The notes: generated by a model not told the origin, from the letters alone. A stretch of DNA of 64,000 bases from Leucobacter muris (GCF_004028235.1 NZ_CP035037.1:2914001-2978000); one strand, 5' to 3'. Counted from the first letter of the stretch, positions 45,477-54,510 are shown. Translations and numbers: made by a program.

Positions 45477-46184
45477 TTGTCCACACAGCACACACCATCG
45501 CGGAGAACCCGCAAGATCGCCGCCATCGCCGCGGGAGCCCTCGTGGTCGGGCTCGGCGCCACCTACACGCTCGCCACCTGGAACGACTCGGAGTGGGTCT
45601 GGGGCGGAGCCGACGGCGTGCCCGGCGTCGGCACCGATACCTTCGAGGTTCAGCAGAACACCACATCGCCGTTCACCGACGCCCCCGCCGACTGGGCCGA
45701 TCGCGAGACCAACCCGGGTGGGGGGCTCACCTTCACGGCGGGCGCGATCTCGCTCTCGCCGGGCGACACGGTCTACGCGCCCGTCGCGCTGCGCACGACG
45801 GCGGAGTCGTCGTCGGCGACGGTCACCCTGCGAGAGGCCGTGCCGGCCGCGGGCGTGACGGCGGTGGACGAGGATCAGGATCTCTGGAAGTCGATCCGGG
45901 TGACGGTGTACACCGAGACGCGCACCACCCCCGCCGCACCGACGAACGCCTGCGACGCGGCGAACGCGTCCGCCTGGGGCGTTCCGCTGATCAGCGACGT
46001 CCCGTTGGACACGGCGGCGCCGGCCACCCAGACGGTCGATGCCGAGGCGGGTTCGACGCAGCACTACTGCTTCGCGCTGCACCTGCCGACGACATTGCAG
46101 CCCGGGGTCGCCGTCACCGCGCTGGACGACCTGCAGGGGCGCACCATCGCTCCGGCGTGGGAGTTCCGCTCGATCTCGGGCTGA
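45477..46184 (+). CDS. TasA-like / alternate-signal (SipW-dependent) exported protein
   Basis: 235 aa. TTG 45477 has a GGGGAGGGG ribosome binding site. The N-terminus is a SipW-type signal: basic SRRTRKIA, hydrophobic AAIAAGALVVGLGATYTLA, then TWNDSEWVWG just after the expected cleavage site. The secreted part is a predicted beta-rich domain (LSPGDTVYAPVALRTTAESS, ATVTLREAVPAAGV) with two cysteines near the C-terminal half. Such proteins form fibres or surface layers in other bacteria. It is the first gene of a four-gene operon including its likely peptidase. Confidence 0.78.
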   Translation: MSTQHTPSRRTRKIAAIAAGALVVGLGATYTLATWNDSEWVWGGADGVPGVGTDTFEVQQNTTSPFTDAPADWADRETNPGGGLTFTAGAISLSPGDTVYAPVALRTTAESSSATVTLREAVPAAGVTAVDEDQDLWKSIRVTVYTETRTTPAAPTNACDAANASAWGVPLISDVPLDTAAPATQTVDAEAGSTQHYCFALHLPTTLQPGVAVTALDDLQGRTIAPAWEFRSISG

Positions 46185-46281
46185 GCGACGCTGAGGCTCT
46201 CGCTGGGGCGCGCCGAGGGGATGCGCCCGCGAGTACCGATCGTCAGGCGCTGGATCGAGTGGCCCGGGGAAAGGGGGCGGC

Positions 46282-46995
46282 ATGATCGGGAGGCTCTTCG
46301 GAACGGTGACGACCATCGTGCTCGTGATCGCCGCGGTCGGCCTCGCAGCGTGGTTCGGCTATTCCGCCGCGACGGGCGCCACCCTCATCGCGTTCCGCAC
46401 GGGCTCGATGAGCCCGACGATGCCGCAGGGTGCGATCGCGGTGACGGTGCCGGTGCCGGCGTCCGAGCTCGAGGTCGGAGACGTGGTGACGGTGCAGCGC
46501 GCGGGCGAGGAGACGCCGGTCACGCACCGCGTCGTCGAGATCGGCCCGGCACTGATCGGGGAGGCGACCGCGGTCGACATCCGCGCCGCGGCTCCGGGAT
46601 CGGGGCCGCCGGATCTCAGCAGCCCGGAGGCGCGCCGGATCGTCATGCAGGGCGACGACAACGATACGCCCGACCACCTGCCCTACGCGCTCGAGGACGG
46701 GCGTCGGGTGGTCTTCGCCCTGCCGCACGCGGGCGCCGCGCTGATGACGGCGCAGACGCCGATCGGCATGGGAGCGCTGATCCTCACGGCCGGCGTGCTC
46801 GTCGTCTGGGCGTTCTGGCCGCGGACCCCGCGGGAGCTCGAGGAGCCCGCCGCGGGCGGCACCGCGGCTATCGGCGCGGATCCCGCGGCGCTCGGCGCGG
46901 ATTCCACAGTCCGCGCCGCCGGCATCGCGGATCCGCCGCCCCGCGCCGCTGATCCCGTGGCCCGAGCCCGTCACGCGGAGGGGGCGCGGCGATGA
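46282..46995 (+). CDS. sipW: Signal peptidase I, SipW type
   Basis: Membrane protein with two helices (TVTTIVLVIAAVGLAAWFGY and LILTAGVLVVWAFW) flanking the catalytic domain. Serine box FRTGSMSPTMPQGAIAVTV. The general base position holds His in TPVTHRVVEI rather than Lys, which marks the SipW/ER-type class. Also MQGDDNDTPD (box E). 237 aa. It probably processes the TWND-type signals of the proteins at 45477 and 47711. Confidence 0.9.
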   Translation: MIGRLFGTVTTIVLVIAAVGLAAWFGYSAATGATLIAFRTGSMSPTMPQGAIAVTVPVPASELEVGDVVTVQRAGEETPVTHRVVEIGPALIGEATAVDIRAAAPGSGPPDLSSPEARRIVMQGDDNDTPDHLPYALEDGRRVVFALPHAGAALMTAQTPIGMGALILTAGVLVVWAFWPRTPRELEEPAAGGTAAIGADPAALGADSTVRAAGIADPPPRAADPVARARHAEGARR

Positions 46996-47714
46996 GCCGG
47001 CGCGCCGCCTCCGGCCTGCTCATCGCCGTGTTCGCCGCTGTGGCCTGCGCGGGTGCCGCACTGACGGCGACACGGGCCTCGGCCGTGTTCCACGAGCTCG
47101 CCGAGACGGGCAGACCTGGGTATCTGAAGCTCGCGCTCCACTCCGGGACACCGCTCTGGGCCGAGCTCGAACCGGGTGACTCGATGCGCTGGCTGGTCGA
47201 GGCCTCGCTGCACGGTTCCGATTCGGGCACCCTCGCGGTCGAGTTGCAGGCCGGCGGCGACCTGGTCTCCGACTCGGGCATGACGGCCGAGGTCGAGACC
47301 TGCTCGGTCGCCTTCGACATCACCGCCTCGCCCGTCGGCTGCGAAGGCTCCCGGGCCACCGTTCTCCCGCCGACGCCGCTCGCGCAGATCCCGCAGCAGG
47401 GGCACCGCCGCGACCTCGCCGATGTGAGCAGCGGCACGCCTCGTCAGGTGCTCGTGACCCTCGCGATCCCCGCGACGACCCCCGCCTCGGGGATCGAAGG
47501 GCGAAGCGCCCGCATCGGGCTCGGCGTGCACGCCTCGGGAGACGCGCCGGCCACCGGGGTCCTGCCGCTCGGCACGCCTCGATCACCCCGGGCGCTCGCG
47601 GCGACGGGTTCGGACGTGCTCGCGCTCGGCCTGCTCTCGGTCGGCCTGGTCGGTGTTGGCGCGGCCGCCGCGCTGCGCCGCCGGGCTCCCGCCGCTCACG
47701 GAGGTCGACGATGA
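46992..47714 (+). CDS. Exported protein with LAATG cell-wall sorting signal
   Basis: 240 aa; ATG 46992 overlaps the sipW stop (ATGA). Signal peptide SGLLIAVFAAVACAGAALTA. The secreted part has no domain I recognise (WLVEASLHGSDSGTLAVELQ). The C-terminus is LAATG, a hydrophobic stretch (SDVLALGLLSVGLVGVGAA) and RRRAPAAHGGRR, a sortase substrate signal. LAxTG is preferred by class E sortases of high-GC Gram-positives. No sortase gene is in the window. Confidence 0.75.
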   Translation: MSRRAASGLLIAVFAAVACAGAALTATRASAVFHELAETGRPGYLKLALHSGTPLWAELEPGDSMRWLVEASLHGSDSGTLAVELQAGGDLVSDSGMTAEVETCSVAFDITASPVGCEGSRATVLPPTPLAQIPQQGHRRDLADVSSGTPRQVLVTLAIPATTPASGIEGRSARIGLGVHASGDAPATGVLPLGTPRSPRALAATGSDVLALGLLSVGLVGVGAAAALRRRAPAAHGGRR

Positions 47715-49624
47715 GCCGGCGGATCCGGAACCGGCGCGGGGTCGGCGGGGTGGCGGCCGCGGTGCTCGTGTCGACCGCGCTCGTCGCGCAGGGGGGCATC
47801 GCGACCGACGCGACGTGGAACGATGCCGAGTGGGCGCACGCGCCCGCGACGGCCGTCGGCACCTCCGATTGCGCTGCGGCGGCCGGGCACTTCGCGGCGC
47901 GGGGCGAGGGCCGCGCGCTCAGCGGATCGCTGCTCGGCGTCGACCTCGACACCATCGCCGAGGTGGAAGGGGTCACCGTCACGAACAACGGAGAGCGCAC
48001 CCTGCACACGGCGGGCGCGCCGGTCTCCGGGCTCGAGGGGGCCTTCCGCGATCCGCTCACCGTCAACGCGCTCACCGCCCTGCAGCTGCCCCTCACCGGC
48101 CTGCTCGAGCTGCCGACCGACAACAGCACCGGAGTGGTGGGCCAGTTCGGCCAGGCCCGAACCGACGGCCTCGCGCACGGCGCGGGCGGGTACGTCACCG
48201 ACTCGGGCGGCATCGATCTCGCCGACGAGCAGACCGGCGGGTATCCGGGTCTCGCGACCCTCAGACTCTCCGATCTGCTGAACTCGCCGCTGCTCGGAGA
48301 CATCGGGCTCGGGAGCACGCTGAGCGGCGTCTCCGACCTCGAACTCGAGGTCGGAGCGGTCGCGGGGGAAGCGCGCCTCGACGCCTGCGCCGAGGCGTGG
48401 AGCAGCGGGGGCGGCACCGGGAGCGCCGCCCGCACGGTGGCGGCCATCGCGGCCGACGACGTCGTCGCGGGGCTCGAACGCCGCTACCTCGCCGCCTCGG
48501 CCGATCTGCGGTTCGCGTCCCCCGTCGTCGGCGCGCTCTCCTCGGAGCTGAACGCACTGCTCGGAGGCCTCGAGGGCACCGTGAACGGCCTGATCGGAGC
48601 CGGCGGGGTGAAACCGGGCATCGAATCGGGGGTCGCCACGCTGCTCAACGCCGTCCTCTCCACCCCGCTGCTGACTCTCGGCTCCGTCGAACTCAACACG
48701 CTCACCGCGCAGATCGATCTGGCGCCCGTGCGCTCGCTCATCGACACCGGGTTCCACGACAGCGGCGGCGTGATCTCGGTCGACGCCGCGTCGGGCACCG
48801 TCTCGATCGACACGAGCGCCCTGCTGCAGCAGGCGTACCCCGACCGTGTGGGCGACGGGCTCAACGGGCTGCCGCCCAATACGAATCTGCTCGCCGACCC
48901 GGCGATCCTGAACGCCCTGACCCAGAGCCTGACCGAGGCGCTGACCGAGTGGCTCGGTCAGGTGGAGACCCGGCTGGTCGAGGCCGTCGACCGCGTCCGG
49001 ATCACCTCGACGCTCTCGGTCAACCTGCGCGCGCGCCTGCTCGCCATCACGCCGTTCATCGACGTCGGCCACATCGCCGTCTCGGTCGACGGCACCCTCG
49101 CCGATCTGCGCTCGAACGCGCCGGGAACCGTCTCGACAGAGGTGAAGCTCCTCAGCGGCCTCCTCGGAGCCCTGACCGATCTCCTCACGAAGGGGCTGCT
49201 CAAACCGGTGCTCGATCTGCTGTTGAACACGCTGCTGGGCGGCGCGGGCGGGGTGATCGGCGGCGTCGTCGACGGGGTGCTCCCCGCCGTCGCGAACCTT
49301 CCCTCGCAGTTCGCCGGCGTCACCGCCCCGCTGATCTCGCTGGTGACGCGCGTGTACACCGGACTGTTCCTCTCGAGCGTCCTCTCGATCACCGTGAACG
49401 CGCAGAACGCCCCCGCCTCGGGCGGTCCGCCGCCGCCGGACTGGCAGCCGGGTCGGCCGACGGCGCCGCCCGAGGGCCGGTACGAGGTGGCGGCGCTGCG
49501 CGTCGGCGTCCTCGACGGACTCGGCCCGAACGGGGTGCGCCTCTACCTCGGACGCGCCTCGGTCGGACCGGGCTGCTCGGCCGCGCAGGCCGCGCTCCCC
49601 GGCAGCGCGTGCGCCGGATACTGA
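47711..49624 (+). CDS. Large SipW-dependent surface protein, choice-of-anchor-like
   Basis: 637 aa, ATGA overlap with the previous gene. N-terminal signal (RRIRNRRGVGG, AAAVLVSTALVAQGGIATDA) is followed by TWNDAEW, the same motif as in the TasA-like protein. The body is rich in LLGG/VNGLIGAGG-like segments and short hydrophobic stretches (LLGALTDLLTKGLLKPVLDL, LLNTLLGGAGGVIGG), resembling the choice-of-anchor G type of actinobacterial surface proteins as I recall it. Ends with a Pro-rich linker and two-cysteine C-terminus; no LPxTG. Function unknown, probably envelope or aggregation. Confidence 0.7.
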   Translation: MSRRIRNRRGVGGVAAAVLVSTALVAQGGIATDATWNDAEWAHAPATAVGTSDCAAAAGHFAARGEGRALSGSLLGVDLDTIAEVEGVTVTNNGERTLHTAGAPVSGLEGAFRDPLTVNALTALQLPLTGLLELPTDNSTGVVGQFGQARTDGLAHGAGGYVTDSGGIDLADEQTGGYPGLATLRLSDLLNSPLLGDIGLGSTLSGVSDLELEVGAVAGEARLDACAEAWSSGGGTGSAARTVAAIAADDVVAGLERRYLAASADLRFASPVVGALSSELNALLGGLEGTVNGLIGAGGVKPGIESGVATLLNAVLSTPLLTLGSVELNTLTAQIDLAPVRSLIDTGFHDSGGVISVDAASGTVSIDTSALLQQAYPDRVGDGLNGLPPNTNLLADPAILNALTQSLTEALTEWLGQVETRLVEAVDRVRITSTLSVNLRARLLAITPFIDVGHIAVSVDGTLADLRSNAPGTVSTEVKLLSGLLGALTDLLTKGLLKPVLDLLLNTLLGGAGGVIGGVVDGVLPAVANLPSQFAGVTAPLISLVTRVYTGLFLSSVLSITVNAQNAPASGGPPPPDWQPGRPTAPPEGRYEVAALRVGVLDGLGPNGVRLYLGRASVGPGCSAAQAALPGSACAGY

Positions 49625-49646
49625 GCGAGCCCATCCGTCGCCGGCG

Positions 49647-51410
49647 CTACCCGACGCGGGTGGCCACCACGACGGTGTCGTCGAGCAGGTCCTCGGCGCC
49701 GTCGGGGCCGGTCGCCGGGCGGGTGCGGGTCTCGGCGGTCACCGTCCAGCGCTCGGGATCGAGGTCGAGCAGTGCGAGCTCGCTCTCCGGGCTGGGGAAC
49801 GGCCCGCAGTGGCCCTCCGCCCACGGGGGCGGGGCGCCGTGGGAGATCACCACGAGGCTGCCGCCGGGCGCGACCCGCCTGGCCGCGGCGCGCAGGATGC
49901 GCTCGCGCGGCAACTCGACGGGCGACTGCAGGAAGCTCGCCGTGACGAGGTCGAACCCCGTCGGGGATCCGTCGATCCGCTCGGGATCCGAGAGCCACTC
50001 GCCCAGGTCGGCCGCGATGAAGCGCGCCTCCGCGATCCCGCGCTCATCAGCGGCCGCAGAGGCCCGCGCGACCGCGGTCTCGGAGAGGTCGATGCCCGTG
50101 GCCCGCCATCCGCGCTCGGCCAGCCAGAGCACGTCGCCGCCCTCGCCGCAGCCGAGGTCGAGCGCGCTGCCCGGCCTGCGGTCGGCGACCGCGTCGGCGA
50201 GCGAGCGGTTGACGCGCCCCGACCAGATGCGGCCCGCATCGCCGTAGCGGCGCTCCCAGAATGCCACCGGGTCTTCGCCGGGATCGGGCGCGTCCGCCGC
50301 CGCCGGGTGCGGGTGGGCCCCGTGGCCGCCCTGGCTCTCGCGGCGCTCGCGGGCCCCCCGGCGATGGCCCTGCCCGTGCTGGTGCTCCGCAGCGCCCGCG
50401 GGTTCGTCGGAGCGGCGCCCGGCAGCGTCGGGGCGGACCGCCTCGACGGGACTCGGGGCGGCGTCGGCGGCGACGGCGATCTCGAAGTCGTCGTCGACGA
50501 GCGCCGCGTTCACCGCGGCACCGGCCAGGGTGCCCGCGCCCATCACGATCGGCACGGACGCCCCCGGGTTCACCGCGTTTCCCGCCGCCCAGATGCGCGG
50601 GTGGCTCGTGCGCCCCGTCGGGTCGACCGCGATGAAGGAGCCCATCGGCGTCTCCGAGCGATCGAGGTCGAGGCCGGCGAGGAAGCCGTCGTGGGGCACG
50701 AGGGCGCCGGCGGTGAAGACGGCGTCGATGCCGATCTCCCCGCGCGGGGTGCGCACGGCGGTGATCCCGGATCCGTCGCCGACGACCTCGGTGACGGGCT
50801 CCTCGACGAGGGTCACGCCGCGCGCTTCGAGCTCGCGGCGGGGCTCGTCGCCCAGTTCGCCGAGGCCGGCGGTGAACACGGTGAGGTCGTCGGTCCACTG
50901 GCGCAGCAGCCGTGCTTGGTGCAGGCCGAGGGGCGACGTCGTCAGCACCGCGAGGCGGCGCCCACGAACCTCCCAGCCGTGGCAGTAGGGGCAGTGCAGA
51001 ACCCCGCTGCCCCAGTGCTCGGCGAGACCGGGGATGGCGGGCAGTTCGTCGGCGAGGCCGGTCGCGACGACGAGGGCGCGCGTCTCGAGCACTTCGCCCG
51101 CCTCCAGCTCGACGTGCAGGGTGTCCGGCGATCCCGACCCCGATTCGTTCCCGTCGCGCACCGCGATCACCGATGCCGCGCGCAGCTCGACGCCGTAGCG
51201 CTCGACCTCGGCCCGGCCGCGCTCGAGCAGTTCGAGGGGCGGCGTGCCGTCGAGCCCGAGCACGTTGTGCATGTGCGAGGCGAAGCGGTTGCGCGGGCTG
51301 CCGGCGTCGAGCACGAGCGTGCGGCGCAGCGAGCGGCCGAGCGCCTGCGCTGCGCTGAGCCCGGCGGCCCCGCCGCCGATCACGATGGTGTCCCAGATTC
51401 GGTTCGTCAT
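49647..51410 (-). CDS. Thioredoxin-reductase-like oxidoreductase fused to a class I SAM methyltransferase
   Basis: 587 aa in one frame. Residues 1-~310: FAD/NAD(P)H oxidoreductase with IGGGAAGLSAAQALG (~11-25) and redox motif HCPYCHG (C140, C143). Residues ~330-385: hydrophilic linker rich in His and Arg (AEHQHGQGHRRG, GGHGAHPHP). Residues ~385-587: methyltransferase with SAM motif I ALDLGCGEGGDVLWLAERG (416-434) and ATGIDLS. The physiological link between the two activities is unknown; detoxification of a metalloid or xenobiotic is a guess. Divergent from an XRE-cupin regulator. Confidence 0.88.
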   Translation of the reverse strand: MTNRIWDTIVIGGGAAGLSAAQALGRSLRRTLVLDAGSPRNRFASHMHNVLGLDGTPPLELLERGRAEVERYGVELRAASVIAVRDGNESGSGSPDTLHVELEAGEVLETRALVVATGLADELPAIPGLAEHWGSGVLHCPYCHGWEVRGRRLAVLTTSPLGLHQARLLRQWTDDLTVFTAGLGELGDEPRRELEARGVTLVEEPVTEVVGDGSGITAVRTPRGEIGIDAVFTAGALVPHDGFLAGLDLDRSETPMGSFIAVDPTGRTSHPRIWAAGNAVNPGASVPIVMGAGTLAGAAVNAALVDDDFEIAVAADAAPSPVEAVRPDAAGRRSDEPAGAAEHQHGQGHRRGARERRESQGGHGAHPHPAAADAPDPGEDPVAFWERRYGDAGRIWSGRVNRSLADAVADRRPGSALDLGCGEGGDVLWLAERGWRATGIDLSETAVARASAAADERGIAEARFIAADLGEWLSDPERIDGSPTGFDLVTASFLQSPVELPRERILRAAARRVAPGGSLVVISHGAPPPWAEGHCGPFPSPESELALLDLDPERWTVTAETRTRPATGPDGAEDLLDDTVVVATRVG

Positions 51411-51434
51411 GGCACCAGACTGCGCGATGCATGC

Positions 51435-51455
51435 GATACTCGCAATCAGGTTTGC
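51435..51455 (+). promoter_or_regulatory. -10 box and GCAA-n6-TTGC operator of the XRE-cupin gene
   Basis: GATACT (51435-51440) places the start site near 51447, inside the inverted repeat GCAA (51442-51445)/TTGC (51452-51455). This is consistent with autorepression and control of the divergent fusion gene. Confidence 0.45.
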
Positions 51456-51478
51456 AGAATCGGCAAGGACGGTGCGTG

Positions 51479-52042
51479 ATGGACGAACTGCAGAGGCTCG
51501 GCCCCCGGCTGAGGTCGGCGCGGCAGGAGCGCGGATGGACGCTCGACGAGCTCGCGGAGCGCGCCGGCATGTCGGCCAGCACGCTCTCCCGACTCGAGTC
51601 GGGCAAGCGGCAGGCGAGCCTCGAACTGCTGCTCCCGCTCACCAGGCAGCTCGGGATCCGCGTCGACGACCTGCTCGAACCGCCCGACCGCGACCCCCGC
51701 GTGCACCGCCGCGCGATCCGCCGCGAGGGCATGACGATCGCTCCGCTGACGCGCGAGGAGTCCGAGGTGCGCGCCTTCAAGATCACCTACCACCCGGAGG
51801 CGCCCGAATGCCCCCCGCAGACGCACCCCGGCCACGAGTGGCTCTACGTGATGTCGGGCCGGCTGCAGCTCACGCTCGGCGAGCAGGAGCTCGTGCTCGG
51901 CCGCGGCGAGGCCGCCGAGTTCGACACCGCCGTGCCGCATCGCATGCGCGCCGCGGGAGGCCGCCCCGCCGAGGTCATCAGCATCTTCAACACCGTGGGC
52001 GAGCGCCTGCACCTGCACACCCCCGACGCCGAGCCGCGATAG
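51479..52042 (+). CDS. XRE-family regulator with C-terminal cupin
   Basis: 187 aa. HTH_3 domain (LRSARQERGWTLDELAERAG, MSASTLSRLESGKRQASLEL), then a cupin fold (THPGHEWLYVMSGRLQLTLG, LGRGEAAEFDTAVPHRMRA) with metal-type His residues. ATG 51479 is chosen; GTG 51476 is directly before it. Divergent from the oxidoreductase-methyltransferase gene, which it probably regulates in response to a small ligand. Confidence 0.88.
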   Translation: MDELQRLGPRLRSARQERGWTLDELAERAGMSASTLSRLESGKRQASLELLLPLTRQLGIRVDDLLEPPDRDPRVHRRAIRREGMTIAPLTREESEVRAFKITYHPEAPECPPQTHPGHEWLYVMSGRLQLTLGEQELVLGRGEAAEFDTAVPHRMRAAGGRPAEVISIFNTVGERLHLHTPDAEPR

Positions 52043-52058
52043 CGGCCCGCAGGGGCGC

Positions 52059-52562
52059 TCAGCCCTCGAACGACCTCGCCCACTCGCGCACGCGGGCGGC
52101 GCTCTCCTCCTCCGAGAGATCCTCGACGCGGGTCATCACCGACCAGCGCACCCCGAAGGGGTCTCGGATGCTCGCGAAGCGGTCGCCCGACACGAAGTCG
52201 GCGGGCGCCTCGCGCACGGTCGCCCCCGCCGCGACGGCCCGCTCCACGACGGCGTCGACGTCGGGCACGTACAGCCCCATCGAGTAGCAGTCATCCTCGC
52301 CCTCTGGCGCGGCGACGAGGTGATAATCGGGCATCGGCTCCCCGAGCTGCAGGTGACCGGCGCCGAAGTCGAGCTCGGCGTGCGCGACCGCGCCGCCCAT
52401 CTCGGTGACGTCGACGACCCGCGCCCCGAACACGTCGCGGTAGAACTCGATCGCGGCGGCGGCTCTCGGGATCGCGAGGAAGGGCGTCAGGCTCGTCGAA
52501 CCGTGGGGCATGCCTGCTGTGGTGTGCGCGCCGTTCGCGGCGCGCGTCTCATGTGCGTCCAT
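52059..52562 (-). CDS. VOC-superfamily (glyoxalase-like) protein
   Basis: 167 aa with tandem beta-alpha-beta-beta-beta modules: TPFLAIPRAAAAIEFYRDVF, HAELDFGAGHLQLGE, SMGLYVPDVDAVVERAVAAG, ASIRDPFGVRWSVMTRVEDL. This PhnB-like form is often annotated only as VOC family. Substrate unknown. Divergent (96 nt) from an AraC-type regulator, so probably its target. Confidence 0.85.
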   Translation of the reverse strand: MDAHETRAANGAHTTAGMPHGSTSLTPFLAIPRAAAAIEFYRDVFGARVVDVTEMGGAVAHAELDFGAGHLQLGEPMPDYHLVAAPEGEDDCYSMGLYVPDVDAVVERAVAAGATVREAPADFVSGDRFASIRDPFGVRWSVMTRVEDLSEEESAARVREWARSFEG

Positions 52563-52658
52563 GCCCTCAGCGTAGGATCGCCGCAGGGGCGCGGCTTGCA
52601 GATTCGCGCCAGATCTCCACGGCGGCGCGGTGCCGCCCCGGCAGACGGCGGAGGGGCG

Positions 52659-53459
52659 ATGGGCGAGGACCGGCGCGGCGTGCTCTACCCGCAGCGCCTG
52701 CCCGAGTTCCACCGGGTGCCGCCGTGCGCCGGGCTGGAGCACGCGGTGCGCTGGTTCTGGATCCCCGAGTGGCGACTCGCCGAGGGCGAGGAGTCGCGGC
52801 AGGAGCTGCTGCCGTTCCCCGCGTGCAACATCGTGGTGGAACCGGAGGGCGCCATCGCGGTCGGCCCGGCGACGCAGCGCTCGGAGCGCGTGCTGACCGG
52901 CAGCGGCTGGGCCGTCGGCGCGCTGCTGCGGCCCGCGGCGGTGCCGACCCTGGCCCCCGATCCCGCCGCGATCCGCGATGCCGCCCGGCCCGTCGACGAC
53001 CCGGGCCTGCTCGCCGACGTGACACGCGCGATGTCGGATCCGTCGGCATCGGGGCGGGAGCGCCGCGAACGCGCCGTGGCGCGGCTCTCGCACTGGATCG
53101 CCGAGCGGGTGCCCGCACCGGGTTCGCCCGAGGAGGGCGACGGTGCGATCGCGAACCGTCTCGCGGAGGCGCTCGCGGATCCCGCACTGACCCGCGTCGA
53201 CCAGCTGCCGGCTCGCCTGCACGTCTCGGCCCGCACGCTGCAGCGCGTCGCCGAACGCTTCTTCGGGCTGTCGCTGCACTCGATGATCCGCAGGCGGCGC
53301 ATCCAGGAGGGCGCCGAACGGCTGCGCGAGCACACGGGGCTCGGGATCGCCGACCTCGCGAGCGAGCTCGGCTACGCCGACCACGCGCACTTCACGACCG
53401 ACTTCAAGCGGCTGCTCGGGGTCACCCCGAGCGAGTACCGGCAGCGGGCCCGCGACTGA
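52659..53459 (+). CDS. AraC-family transcriptional regulator
   Basis: 266 aa. N-terminal ~150-residue sensor region (LPEFHRVPPCAGLEHAVRWF, IPEW; DUF6597-like) and C-terminal AraC DNA-binding domain with two helix-turn-helices (LPARLHVSARTLQRVAERFF, IADLASELGYADHAHFTTDF, LGVTPSEYRQRA). ATG 52659 has a GGAGGGG ribosome binding site. Confidence 0.88.
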   Translation: MGEDRRGVLYPQRLPEFHRVPPCAGLEHAVRWFWIPEWRLAEGEESRQELLPFPACNIVVEPEGAIAVGPATQRSERVLTGSGWAVGALLRPAAVPTLAPDPAAIRDAARPVDDPGLLADVTRAMSDPSASGRERRERAVARLSHWIAERVPAPGSPEEGDGAIANRLAEALADPALTRVDQLPARLHVSARTLQRVAERFFGLSLHSMIRRRRIQEGAERLREHTGLGIADLASELGYADHAHFTTDFKRLLGVTPSEYRQRARD

Positions 53460-53546
53460 TCCGGCACCCTCGACGCTGCGCGCAACGCGGATGGGCCGGG
53501 AACCGCGCCCGCGAGAGCCCGCTCCGGGAGCCGCGGGCCGCGGCCC

Positions 53547-53849
53547 TCAGATCGTGAAGTCGCTCGCGGCGCGCGCCGCGGTGACCGTCTTCATGTAGTC
53601 GATCACGGGCAGGTGCTCGGGATGCTCGGCGTACTCGGCCAGACCGGCGGCGTCGTCGAAGTCGGCGATGAGCGTCAGATCGTAGTTGGCGCCGTCGAAC
53701 AGCTCGTTGCGGTGCAGCGAGAGGGCGCGCACCGAGGGCACGCGCTCGCGCAGCGGCGCGATGCGGGCGATCGCCTCGGCCGCCTGGGCGTCGCGCTGCT
53801 CGCGGGTCTCACCGGCGAACTTCCAGCTCACGATGTGGCGCAGGGTCAT
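53547..53849 (-). CDS. Dabb-family (stress-responsive alpha/beta-barrel) protein
   Basis: 100 aa ferredoxin-like fold typical of Dabb dimers: LRHIVSWKFAGETREQRDAQ, LSLHRNELFDGANYDLTLIA, YAEHPEHLPVIDYMKTV. Function of the family is generally unassigned. A G9 run lies ~15 nt upstream of its start region. Confidence 0.85.
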   Translation of the reverse strand: MTLRHIVSWKFAGETREQRDAQAAEAIARIAPLRERVPSVRALSLHRNELFDGANYDLTLIADFDDAAGLAEYAEHPEHLPVIDYMKTVTAARAASDFTI

Positions 53850-53899
53850 GGGGGCTCCTTCGTGGGGGGGGGCTCGCCGCCGGTGCAGCGGAGCGGGGG

Positions 53900-54190
53900 T
53901 CAGTTGCGGGAGAACAGGCGCGGGCGGCGGGCGGCCTTCTCGACCGCGGCGGAGAGCCGGGCGGGATCGACCCGCCAGATCGCGTGGCGGCGCCCGTTGA
54001 TCTGCACCACCGGGATGTCCTCCGAGTGGCGGCGCGCGAGCTCCTCGTCCCGCAGGATGTCGAGCTCGGTGAGCTCGGTGACGATCCCGCGCCGCCCCAG
54101 CTCATCGCGCACCTCCGCGATCGCCGCACGGGCGTCGTCGCAGAGATGGCAGCCGGGCTTGCCGATGAGGGTGAGCTGCACGGTCGTCAC
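53900..54190 (-). CDS. Glutaredoxin-family protein
   Basis: 96 aa thioredoxin fold with the active-site pair in GKPGCHLCDDARAAI (CHLC) and cis-Pro in EDIPVVQINGRRHAIW. Small DUF836-like glutaredoxins of this kind are common in Actinobacteria, which use mycothiol. The role is probably thiol redox, partner unknown. Confidence 0.85.
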   Translation of the reverse strand: MTTVQLTLIGKPGCHLCDDARAAIAEVRDELGRRGIVTELTELDILRDEELARRHSEDIPVVQINGRRHAIWRVDPARLSAAVEKAARRPRLFSRN

Positions 54191-54219
54191 GATCGACCAG
54201 TGTAGCCCGACGGAACGAC

Positions 54220-54253
54220 GAGAGGGCGCCGGGCCTCGGCCCGACGCCCTCTC
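54220..54253 (-). terminator. Terminator of the bS22 gene
   Basis: GAGAGGGCG-c-CGGGCC pairs with GGCCCG-a-CGCCCTCTC, about 47 nt after the bS22 stop on the minus strand. It stands before the glutaredoxin gene on the same strand. Confidence 0.7.
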
Positions 54254-54299
54254 GCGTCTCGCACTCCGGGCGGTGCCGTGAACGGCGCCGCCGGCGCGA

Positions 54300-54398
54300 T
54301 TACTTCTTGTTGCGACGCTGGTGACGCGTCTTGCGCAGCAGTTTGCGGTGCTTCTTCTTGGACATGCGCTTGCGGCGCTTCTTGATTACTGAACCCAC
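54300..54398 (-). CDS. 30S ribosomal protein bS22 (AURKAIP1/COX24 domain)
   Basis: 32 residues, start GTG 54398 with TGAGG 7 nt upstream: [20 protein letters not shown] and a basic C-terminus ending RNKK. This small protein is a known extra 30S component of actinobacterial ribosomes. A TATAAG -10-like box lies about 50 nt upstream. Confidence 0.95.
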   Translation of the reverse strand: MGSVIKKRRKRMSKKKHRKLLRKTRHQRRNKK

Positions 54399-54510
54399 GG
54401 TTACCTCACAACGTCTCTCGGGCCGAAGGTATCGCGGCCCACAAAACACTTATATTACCGGTTCATGCCCACGAGCGCGAAACGGCGGGCGGCTCGAAGC
54501 GCGAAACATG

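Noticed and set aside
53862..53874. G9 run as a phase-variation switch
   Set aside because: It lies outside the Dabb coding sequence and not in a promoter spacer I can define, so there is no support beyond the run itself.
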